Positions 54,988 to 64,000 of a stretch of DNA of 64,000 bases are shown piece after piece. How positions within the stretch are numbered: the first letter of the stretch is position 1; each line of letters opens with the position of its first letter. This DNA is from Selaginella moellendorffii. Taxonomy: Eukaryota; Streptophyta; Lycopodiopsida; Selaginellales; Selaginellaceae. The translations under genes and the position numbers were made by a program. The stretch spans positions 1,415,960-1,479,959 of the forward strand of contig NW_003314262.1 in assembly GCF_000143415.4 (NCBI RefSeq), written 5' to 3'. The notes beneath the pieces were generated by a model. The model had not been told where the DNA came from. It was given only the letters and a program-made list of their open reading frames with translations, and did no database searches.

Positions 54988-56964
54988 CTAGTGTTCCAGG
55001 GCCGACACTATAGCAAACATCTCTTTCTCGTGCGTTGGCCATCTTCGTTGGGTCTCATCCAATTTCTTGGAATAGAACGCAACAGGACAACCATGTCGCT
55101 TTAGCGTAACACCAACTGCTTTGTCACAATAGCGCTGTAACACGGCATCAATAGCATAACCAGATGCATCACAATGCACTTCGAAGGGTTTATCAAGATC
55201 TGGGATCCTGAGAACAGGAACCGTAGTCAAGATCTCCTTCAATCGTACAAAAGCACGCTGGCAAGTTGGTGTCCAATGAAACGGAATATTACTCTTCGTC
55301 AACTCAATCAACGGAAGAGCAATTCTTGCAAAATTGCGGACAAATTTGCGATAGTATCCTGCCAAACCGAGAAAGGAACGAACATCTGACATAGTGGTCG
55401 GGACTTCCCAGGACTTCACCGCTTCCACCTTCTTTGGATTGACCTCAATCACGCCACCACCAACTATATATCCGAGAAAGTTTACGTGCAATTGTCCAAA
55501 AGCACATTTACTTTCCTTAGCATACAGTTTGTGTTCGCGCAACTTCTGAAACACCAGCTCCAAGTGTTTCAAATGATCCTCCAACGTCTCACTAAAGACA
55601 AGAACATCATCGATATATAGGACAACAAACGTGTCCAAATAATCTCCGAATATTCTATCCATCATAGTGTTGAATGTTGCTGGAGCATTGCATAACCCAA
55701 ACGGCATGACAAGGAACTCATAAGATCCATACCGAGTCTTAAAGGCTGTCTTCTCCACATCCTGATTTGCCACCCGTATCTGATGATACCTGGACCACAA
55801 ATCAAGTCGCGTAAAATACTTAGCCTTTAAGAGTTGGTCAAACAAGTCATCAATGCGGGGCAAAGGATAACTATTTTTAACCGTGATCTTATTGAGTGCC
55901 CGATAGTCAATACACATCCTCATGGTTCCGTCCTTTTTCATAACGAAGAGGACCGGCACTCCATAAGGTGACTTGCTTGGTCGGATATGACCTTTGTCAA
56001 GAAACTCCGTGAGTTGCTTCTTGAGTTCAGCCATCTCCTTGATGTTCAACCGATATGGAGCTTTCGTAGGTGGTTTAGAACCCGGAATAACTTCAATCCG
56101 ATGATCAACCTCACGGCTAGGAGGTAGCCTTGGTGGTAAATCTTTCGGGAAGATATCCTGATTCCTCACCAACAACTCCAATATCTTCTTTGGTACAGGA
56201 TCAACCCTGTCGCCGATTCGAACTGAGTCACCAACATCCTCAGCTTCCATCACTTGAACCCAAAAGGTTCGACATCCCCTCTTAGCTGCTTTTTGAGCGG
56301 CCCTCGCAGTCAGGAACTTTGCATCCCAATCCTTTGAGGAACGCTTTTGCAACTGAAAGGATACATCAGGACGTCCTTCTGACTTCAATGTGATATGACT
56401 TTGTCTAGCACCATAAATCCCTTTTATATACTTGTTGAAGAAGTCCATACCAAACACCATCTGAAATTCTGGTATCTTCAACACTACCAAGTCCACTCTT
56501 TCTTTCCACTTGGATATCTTTATTGGAACATCACTCACAAACTTTTTGGCTACTTGCCCACCTTTTGCAAACCGGAAGTGCATAGGTGACATTTGCTCAG
56601 CATTCAATCCTAACAACTTAACTAAGTCTTCGGATATCACGCTGTGCATAGCTCCCATGTCAATCATCACTCGGATTCGGTGTCCACAGACAAAGCCTAC
56701 CAGATATATCAATGGATCAGTGTTTGCATTGACTGCAAGAAAAGCTTGAGGAAAGCAACGAAAGTTACTCACCTCTTCTTCCTCATAGTTTGCATTGACC
56801 AACTCGTCAACCCCTTCAGCTTCACCACCACCGTCTTCCCTCATGACATTAACCCGAGACCTTGTCTTATGCTTGTTGGGACATTCCGAGGACCTATGTC
56901 CTGATTCTTCACAATGGAAGCAATGACCCACACTACCCGTTCCGCTAGGAGCAGGTTTTGCAAG
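54988..56964 (-). pseudogene. Chromovirus zinc knuckle, protease, RT and RNase H
   Basis: About 650 open codons in the same frame as gag. In order: a CCHC knuckle [14 protein letters not shown]; a protease-like segment [10 protein letters not shown] (D-M-G in place of D-S/T-G); RT with [30 protein letters not shown] and the catalytic YIDD in [12 protein letters not shown]; and the start of RNase H with [11 protein letters not shown]. Ends at TAG 54,990-54,988, where family members usually have Trp. It is separated from gag only by the TAA at 56,967-56,965. Confidence 0.9.
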
Positions 56965-57993
56965 TTACTGCTGCTTGTACCCACTAGGAGGAGGAACAGA
57001 GGGCCTAGGACCAGAAGAAGCTGCTGGTGGTCTCCAACCACCACCACCTTTATTAACCGTAGCTTGTGGGCCCCCAGGGCGGTACCTACTTTCCACCCTT
57101 TGTTTCCGATCACCTTGCTTATTCCCAGAATTCCTATTCTTATCTGAGTTACCAGCATAAGGTTGCTGATATTGTTCCATGAGCGAGTGACTAAAGGCAA
57201 CTTGCTGCACTGCCTCCTTACACTCCAGGTATGTCTTTGGCTTAAACTTCAAAATCTCATTGCGAGAAAATGAACTTAAACCCTCCAGAAAATAACTCCG
57301 AGCATCTTCGTCACTCATATTTGCAATCATAATGCGCTTCTGAGCAAACGCATTAACGTAATGCATAAGGTCCCCTCGCTGCTTTAACCGCCGCAGCTCC
57401 GCGCGAAGTCTCAGACCAAGATCATCCGGCAAGTATTCCTTACGGATACGAGACCACATTTTGGTCCAACTTCTAGTCTGCCCTTTTTCAGCACACACCT
57501 GGCGCCACCAAGTTTTGGCATGATCGGTGAGAAAGGATTGCGCGCACGCAACTTTCGTACAATCATCTACGTCTGCCGCTATGAAATAGTTTTCCATATC
57601 GTAGACCCAGTCCTCCAAAACTTGATAGTCCCGCATGCCTCTGAAATTGGGTGGTTTCGGAGGCTTGAACTTTGAAACTCGTGCAACCAGGGGTGGCTGC
57701 AGAACTTCATTGTCCTCAGAACTTGAAGAAGAGTCCGGTTGCTTAGGCTTAGCTGGTTTAGCTGCCTCAGCCTCTTTCTTCCTCTTCTTGTTCTCCTTCT
57801 TCAATTTGTGAATCTCCCTTCGCAAATTCTCAATCTCGACTTCCTGAGCCGTACGCTACAGCGCCGCAGCATCTAGCTCTTCCTCTTCTGACTCTGACTC
57901 AGCCTCTTCCGCAGCATCTCTAGCAGGAGTTTCCTCCTCTCGATTTGCTTGTTTAGAGGTTTCAGTGTCATCAGCACGGTTCCTCTTCACCAT
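56965..57993 (-). pseudogene. Chromovirus Gag
   Basis: Reads from ATG 57,993 with an acidic and Lys-rich coiled N-terminus (KKENKKRKKEAEAAKPAKPK), then the Gag core (ENYFIAADVDD, WWRQVCAEKG, LRLRAELRRLKQRGDL), then a Gly/Pro-rich end. An in-frame TAG at 57,858-57,856 stands where the duplicated copy has CAG. A TAA at 56,967-56,965 separates it from the zinc knuckle in the same frame. Either stop would abolish a full Gag-Pol. Confidence 0.88.
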
Positions 57994-58310
57994 CCTGCTA
58001 GCTGCATGCATGCCTCTGAGGAGTCCGGTTGCTTAGGCTTAGCTGGTTTAGCTACCTCAGCTTCTTTCTTCCTCTTCTTGTTCTCCTTCTTCAATTTGCG
58101 AATCTCCCTTCGCAAATTCTCGATCTGGACTTCCTGAGCCATATGCTGCAATGCCGCAACATCTAGCTCTTTCTCTTCCGACTCGGCCTCAGCCTCTTCC
58201 GCAGCATCTCTAGCAGGAGTTTCCCCCTCTCGATTCGCCCGTCTAGAGGTTTCAGCGTCATCAGCACGGTTCCTCTTCACCATCCTGCTAGCTGTATACA
58301 CGCCTCTATT
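57731..58310. repeat. 290-bp tandem duplication of the Gag N-terminus
   Basis: 'gagtccggttgcttaggc' occurs at 57,731 and 58,021, and the ATG context 'cttcaccatcctgcta' at 57,985 and 58,275: an offset of 290 bp throughout. As 290 is not a multiple of three, the upstream copy (ATG 58,283) runs out of frame after the junction and ends at 57,987. It does produce a free 98-codon leader ORF. Confidence 0.9.
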
Positions 58311-58460
58311 AGTAACTGAACATGCATACAACGTTCTTACCGAATGGTGCTATCCAACTAATCCTACACAGGTCGCTTCGGATCTACTAGAAAAGTCTCT
58401 GCGTATGCAACTTGAGTCAGAAAATCCGACAAAAGTTGGATAGAAATCGCTAAGACAATT

Positions 58461-58472
58461 CCTCTGATACCA
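58461..58472 (-). other. Primer-binding site, initiator-Met tRNA type
   Basis: TGGTATCAGAGG on the minus strand, two bases inside the 5' LTR. Confidence 0.88.
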
Positions 58473-58474
58473 AA

Positions 58475-58636
58475 TGTAGCGCACCTTATCTCTCTCCCCT
58501 TAAGCCAACTGGAAAAGGGGCAATTGCTTGATGAGAGAGCCCTTAGTGGCTATTTTATCCCCATTTATCCCCCAAGGTTCTAAGGATCCACGATGACAGT
58601 ATATTCAAATCTCATCCCATGATCACATGCGCTACA
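58475..58636 (-). repeat. 5' LTR, family A
   Basis: 162 bp, TGTAGCGCA...TGCGCTACA, matching 51,241-51,402 with only a few differences. Confidence 0.92.
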
Positions 58637-58641
58637 TTATG

Positions 58642-58813
58642 AGTGCATGGAATATGGATAGGGAATACAAAAAATGTGCATATCAATTAGCCCATAAACC
58701 CTAGCTTATATACAGGAGTGAGTGGTCTGGATTGAAATTAATCAAATGGGTACTAAAGTCCCACTACGTTAATATTAATATACAACATTGTAGCCATACA
58801 CTTGGACCTCACA
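58642..58813 (-). repeat. 3' LTR of gypsy copy 2
   Basis: Matches 4,172-4,344. On the minus strand it starts TGTGAGGTCC after a polypurine tract (GAGAGGAGGGGATGA, about 58,814-58,828). Its outer edge was hit by the chromodomain element. Confidence 0.75.
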
Positions 58814-59400
58814 TCATCCCCTCCTCTCGGAATAATGGAGGACCGTCAGGGTTCTCTTGTAGATGGGCTTGGATTTAGAGGAATGTTAGAAAAAGGCATC
58901 GACAGATATATAGGTGGTATTAGTTGTTTTTGATCCTTTTGTACGAAGTGTTTCAACCGTTGCATATGCACAATTTCTAGAGCTTGTTGGACATCATGCC
59001 GAACCTCATAAACTTGTTTTTCAATTTGCCGCAACACCTGATACAGTCCTTTCCACTAAGCAAAGAGCCCCTTAGATAAACCATATATAGTAAAATGGGG
59101 AAAACAAATTAACACCAACTCATCCACTTTTTACTCCACAGGTGGATGATGATGGGAGTTGTAGCACTGTTGTTGTCTCACTTGTACATGGCCTAAGTGT
59201 TTGGTAAACTCTGCTTGGACAAGTGGAAGAATGCTTGTTAAATATTGATCCCACGAACTAGCATTGATAACTTGTGGCAATTGTGAAGGTAAACCCAACT
59301 TCGTTGATAATATTGGATCATGACCATATAGGAGTTTATATGGTGAAAAACTAATAAAACTCTACACCCATGTGACATATGCATACCAAAGAAATGGTAA

Positions 59401-60447
59401 TTAACCATCCCAATCCAAATGTTGAAAGTTCATGTACTTTACAATCATTCTTTTGAATGTTCGAATAAGCTGTTCCACCAAACTGTCTGACTGTGAATGA
59501 TAAGCACTCGTGAAAGTGTGGCATATCCCCAACCAAGACATCAAAACATGAAATGCCTCAGCTATAAATGTGGGACCATTGTCCGAAAGAATCTGCTCCA
59601 GACAAAAATGTTGGAACACCACTTGATTGAGGAGTAAGTATCTAACAATAGTTGCAAAGGTGCTAGCAAGAGCACCAACTTCCACCCAATGAGTCAAATA
59701 ATTAGAAGCAATAATAACATATTCATTGCTAGCAATCGATAGTGGAAAAGGTCCTATAAACGAGTGCCGTCCCCCGAGGTTGATGCTGCCCTGGGGGCAC
59801 GGCTTGGAAATCCAATTTTGAACAGTCGAGGAGATAAATCCTTTGTAGACAACTTAAATAGGGGATGGGGTACTGTAAGTGGCAGAGTAGGCTTGCTACT
59901 ACAATCCACTGAGGTTCATCCCTCTGTCCTACCAATTTGTCCCACCCACTGAAGGAATAAAACCAAAGGGTACGGCTTTCCCTAGCCCGACGAACCTGGG
60001 CAACATGGGCTTGGGCTCAAGCTCGAGCGCGTAGGGATCAAATGCTACCAACTCAAACGAATGGGAAATTGCAATTGACTCCAACTGTCCTTCCGTGGTA
60101 TGAGGGGGAGTATTACAAGCTTGGCACCAAACACAACTACACACATATTGAATAACATCAAGTTGTATCTTTAGCCAATAGAAAGATCTGCATAGCTTTT
60201 TGGTCACACAATGATATCCTACGTGCCTGCCTAGAATAGAAAAATCATGGTAGGTATAGAGAAACCATGAAATAAAGGCAAAAGGCACCACCAATTGTAA
60301 ATAATCATCAGGATCTGTCCCTATAAAATAAAAAAGGCCATCTTTAAGGTTATGACAAGTCATTAGTAAGTGATGCAGGATTCTCAAACCCATCTCGAAG
60401 CTTTTGAATCTATGGGTCAATCTTTTGAGCTTTGCGAACCTCATCAA
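59401..60447 (-). pseudogene. Gypsy copy 2 integrase remnant
   Basis: The zinc-binding part (60,447-59,929) has GHHVGYHC-like HVGYHCVTKKLCRSFYW and CVWCQACN. The core (59,697-59,401) has LSDNGPTFIA with its catalytic Asp and AYHSQSDSLVEQLIRTFKR, where the expected E is in SLVEQL. Between them, about 59,760-59,935 is unrelated sequence that includes a 40-bp block shared with 43,226-43,265. Confidence 0.72.
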
Positions 60448-60886
60448 GAGAAGGTAGATCTTGCTCTACACTTTATGGACATTGAATGTCAAGTACAATA
60501 ACTGCAGACAACACATAATCCTTGTCTAGAAAATCCATAGATGCTAGAACAACAAGCTCATCAGAAACATGATAAGAGAGTGAAAAAGGAAGAGGAGCTC
60601 GAGAAATAGAATTAGCATTAGCCATAGAACTCTCTAGGTAGTGAACAACATCAAAATCATATATCTAAAGTTTCAAAGCCTACCAAACAGTATGACTAAC
60701 CAAGTTTTTCCACTTTAATAATGAAGTAATGGCAACATGATCACTTTTTAGTAATGTTTAACAACCATGTAGATATGTATGAAGTTTCTCGAAACCCTAG
60801 ACTACTGCTAAACACTCCTTCTCTATTGTAGAGTAATTTACCTTCGCTAGTTGTAATGTATACTTTATATACACAATGGGATGGCA

Positions 60887-61995
60887 CTAACTAGACACAC
60901 TCAGGCTCTCTTGCATCAACACTCCTCCAAGACGAATATCAAAAGCATCCACACGCAAAATGAAAGTTCGAATGTAGTCAGGATATGTCAAAACTGGAAG
61001 AGTCATCAATAACTCTTTGAGATCCATAAATGTCTGCTCACAATCCGAAGACCAAATGAAAAATGACATTAATGACTTTAGCAATGCTCACAATGGTGCA
61101 ATGCGATCAAAAAGATGATCTATAAAGCGATTGAGATACTGCACCTTGCCTAGAAAGCACTGCACATCATTCACACACTTTAGAGTAAAGAACTTTAGAA
61201 CACCCACAAGTTTGTTAGAATCAACTTACAAACCCTCATACGGTACCCAAGATAAGTCGTGTTCTTGGACCCAAATACATACTTCGACCACTTCAGCTTT
61301 ACACTAATATCCCGTAGCCAATCCAACACTTTACAAACATCATGGATGTGTTCCTCCCATGTCCCTTCTGAGTGGATCAAAATATCATCAATAAAGTCAA
61401 TAATCACCTTTGGCACATCACAAAGAACTTTGTCCATCATCCACTAGAAAGTTGCTGGAGCATTGTTTAAACAAAACAACATCACTAAAAACTCATACAA
61501 ACCAAACGGTGTACAAAAAGCAGTCTTAGGAATGTCTTCTTTGGCCACTGGTACTTGTTAATACCCAGAAGCAAGATCTAGTTTGGTGAACTAACGATTT
61601 ATCTCTAAAAGATCCAAAAGATCAACAATGTGAGGAAGAGGGTACACATCTGGGATCGTCACTTCATTTAACAAACGATAGTCAATGCAGAAATGAATAC
61701 TTCCATTAGGCTTTATCACAAAATGATGTTTATATGCCCAAGGACTTTGTAACTTTTGAATAACACCCTTTTCCAACATCTCCTTGACATTTGCATGTAA
61801 AATCTTGATCTCTTTGAGTGACTGACGATGAATAGAAACCTTAATTGAAGGAACATCCCTGGTTCGAATCAAATGACGTGCGGCAATTTTAGCCCCAAAA
61901 GATCCATCTTGTTCCACTCTTCCCTTTTCCGATCCTTTCAACAATCTTTGTGTTTTAGCAATTAACCGGCTCATGAAGGAGTATACGTAAGCCAC
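60887..61995 (-). pseudogene. Gypsy copy 2 reverse transcriptase/RNase H remnant
   Basis: The RT N-terminal part (61,995-61,591) contains FVIKPNGSIHFCIDYRLLNEVTIPDVYPLPHI. The catalytic region (61,440-61,195) contains FIDDILIHS, the YxDD-type box with Phe first. The RNase H lead-in (61,084-60,887) contains LRVDAFDIRLGGVL in place of the usual DAS. The three parts are in broken frames. Confidence 0.8.
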
Positions 61996-62009
61996 AAATT
62001 TTTCTTTTT

Positions 62010-63055
62010 CAATTTTCCAGCTTACCTCATCTATCCAACCAACACTTCTTTGGACTTAACTAAGTTCCCTTGCCAAGGTTCTTGCCTATGGTATTAACTC
62101 CTACTTGAACTCCTACTTGGTTTCAGCTACTCACTACATGAGTTATGGAGTATTAGCCATCCATCCACAGATTCCCAAATCTCTCCCAATCCACCTCCCC
62201 AGGTTAGACTAGACTTAAGGTTAAGCTACACTCCTCGCAGGCATAAGCATCCAAGCACACCAAGCCTCCAAATTTTTAACATCCCTTTGTACCACAAAAC
62301 TTGATTATGGGACCCTCTAAATCCCAAGCCTTGGGTGCAACACTTGCTCCGGGATGCGGGGGGAAACATTGTGGCCTAGCAGCCCAATATGGGTACCTCT
62401 ACTCCCCCACTTTCATCCCGAAGGGAAGGCCTAAGCCTCTAGGCAAGGTGAGGACCAATCAACTACATGGTACTCAAGTGAGGCACCACTCCACATGAGC
62501 TGGGAGCACCACAATTGATTTCCCTTCCAGGAGTGAGAGTTGCTCTTGAGCACTTCCTAGGGTGGCCCCTCCAGCACCACCCAAGTCTATGCTCACTCCC
62601 ACCTAAGGCCCCTCGGCCCCAATCTCAACCTCAAGTTAGTTTGGAAGCACCACTGGAGAGTTCCTTCAAGAATGGTTCCTAGACCTCACTATCCCTACTA
62701 TACTTTGGAACCCCCTGCAACACACCTCCCCCCCCTTGGGAGACACACGCTTTGGGCTTTCACCCCTCGACCTGTATTAGTACTCGGACTTGGTCTCGGA
62801 CTCGATCTCGGACTCAATCTCGGACCCAACCTCAGACTCGGTCTTGGACTCGGTCTCGGACTTGACCTTAGACCTGATCTCGGACTCAACCTCAGACTCA
62901 ATCTTGGATCTCGGACTTTGTCTCGAATTCGGTCTCGAACTCGGTCTCGGAGTCGGTCTTGGACTCGATCTCAAACTCGGTCCCATCTGATGAACTCTTT
63001 ATCATTTCTGTCGTGCTTTCGGGGATCCTTTGCCTACGACACCTCAGAGAGTTAG
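62010..63055. repeat. Insertion in gypsy copy 2 with a CTCGGACT-type array
   Basis: Interrupts the similarity to gypsy copy 1, which continues from ~670 to ~720 without this block. It contains the same lead-in as families B and D ('cactatccctactatac', C-tract, 'acacgctttgggctttcaccc') and an array at 62,782-62,985 of ctcgga/ctcggt units. Exact ends and TSD could not be read. Confidence 0.55.
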
Positions 63056-64000
63056 TTCTTTACAATATACCGATCTCTTTGAATTTGACTTAAACATAGA
63101 AAGAAGTAGTGGGGAGACAAAAGTAATGGAAGTAGAGGTAGAAGTAGAAAGACAAAGAGGTATGGAAGTGAGGGGAATGGATAAAATATAAAGAAGTATG
63201 AGACAAGGGGGAGAAGCCTCAAAGTCACATTTGGTATGATTGCATTGCAACCAATCCATACTAAGGATGAGGTTAAAAGCTTAACTCAGCACTACTCACA
63301 ATGACTACAACCCAAGCTTGAAATTGCCTACACGCACAACTAGGTCTGCCTCATCTCGTGCACATGCATATGTATGGCTATTGCCATAAAGAATGAAAAC
63401 TAGCTCTACCGTATGACATAAGTGTAGATGGCAACGTATGGCAACAGGTTGAGTAATAGAAGATAAACTTGAACCTATATCAACTAACACAAAGAGAATA
63501 ATAGAAGACCTTTTATTATAAAAATGAACTTAGAAAGTAAATATTGGATGAATTAGTGCCAAATGAACCCCTTAATGATACTCCCGAAAGAAAAATAGAA
63601 GGGTCATTGACTTATTTATACAAGGTCTCTCTACTACTCACACAACTCCTTGTTTCCCGAAAGCATCTTAGTGTTTAGACTTTCCATTGCAGAACATTGT
63701 TGACACTAAAGTCTCTACCCAGGAAATAAAAGTTGCCACTCCAGAATACGCTTACAACGCCAATAAGTGTGACTAACTTCATCATATACCCAACAACAAC
63801 CACAACCATGTTCTCACCCTTGTTTTGGAACTCAGGCAACAGTAGCATCAATTTCCCATTTCCCACAAAAAGTGGAATTGAAGGATATGCAACAATAAGT
63901 GGAAGAGGTGACCAAATGAAAAGCATCGTCAAAAGTGGTTAGAGCAAGTATATACATAACTCCTACAAGATCTTAATAAATTGTTGGTCACAATATTCTC

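Larger units (their letters stand above)
51241..58636 (-). mobile_element. Chromodomain Ty3/gypsy element, complete ends, TSD TTATG
   Basis: 7,396 bp between identical-looking 162-bp LTRs with 5-bp TSDs TTATG at 51,236-51,240 and 58,637-58,641. Minus-strand order: 5' LTR, PBS, gag with a 290-bp tandem duplication, protease, RT, RNase H, integrase with chromodomain, then a family B LTR, and finally PPT and 3' LTR. It inserted at the edge of the LTR of gypsy copy 2. LTR similarity is high (a few differences in 162 bp), so the insertion is fairly young, yet gag-pol has five stops. The chromodomain places it among plant chromoviruses. Confidence 0.92.
58814..64000 (-). mobile_element. Degenerate Ty3/gypsy element, copy 2, running off the window
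   Basis: Minus-strand order from the window edge: gag-side sequence (64,000-63,056), an insertion (about 63,055-62,010), RT (61,995-61,195), RNase H start (61,084-60,887), integrase zinc region (60,447-59,929), integrase core (59,697-59,401), 3' untranslated region (59,400-58,829), PPT and LTR. All frames are broken. It is the same family as 1-4,344. Confidence 0.82.

Overview
The window looks like nuclear DNA of a land plant and is almost entirely transposable elements. The plant evidence is TTTAGGG-type telomere repeats at 42,049-42,080, Ty1/copia and chromodomain Ty3/gypsy retroelements primed by initiator-Met tRNA, GNA-type (bulb-type) lectins, and spliceosomal introns. The introns are very short (38-54 nt in most cases), which would suit a lycophyte such as Selaginella. 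That organism call is inference.

Layout: 1-4,344 is a degenerate Ty3/gypsy copy (minus strand) split by a 1.67-kb solo LTR (family D). 5,474-11,190 holds two Ty1/copia copies head to head; the plus copy carries a 288-bp MITE at 10,333-10,620. 11,460-16,550 is decayed gypsy sequence with a TRIM element split by a 1,068-bp solo LTR (family B). 16,551-20,290 is a ~2-kb tandem duplication carrying two GNA-type lectin genes on the minus strand: one intact (129 aa), one frameshifted. 20,985-22,320 is a third copia fragment. 23,377-25,922 and 27,180-27,914 are TRIM elements with perfect 5-bp target-site duplications (TSDs); the first contains a complete family D solo LTR. 28.4-36.8 kb is a patchwork of LTRs (families A, B, D) without supported genes.

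36,799-49,383 is the most interesting feature: a ~12.6-kb DNA transposon with 23-bp terminal inverted repeats (TIRs), inserted into a family B LTR whose intact copies elsewhere in the window show the empty site. It has two divergent genes. The minus-strand gene encodes a 1,029-aa transposase-like protein with two repeats of a plant-transposon-associated domain and an RNase H/DDE-like region. The plus-strand gene has about 11 exons and encodes ~1,650 aa, with a ParB-like motif, an acidic middle and a C-terminal FCP1/HAD phosphatase-like domain; it carries two stops and a frameshift. About 25 copies of a ~22-24-bp palindrome are spread through the element, including inside several tiny introns and inside coding sequence. 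The MITE at 10.3 kb has the same termini and palindromes, and its 4-bp TSD is proved by an empty paralogous site, so it is a non-autonomous relative.

51,241-58,636 is a chromodomain Ty3/gypsy element (minus strand) with 162-bp LTRs, primer-binding site (PBS), polypurine tract (PPT) and a perfect TTATG TSD. Its gag-pol frame is interrupted by five stops, and an unrelated family B LTR lies between pol and the 3' LTR. 58,642-64,000 is a second copy of the gypsy family seen at position 1, running off the window.

Apart from the lectin genes, no ordinary host gene could be supported. Many of the stop codons that break the transposon genes fit C-to-T change at CAG sites, as expected of methylated, silenced DNA.
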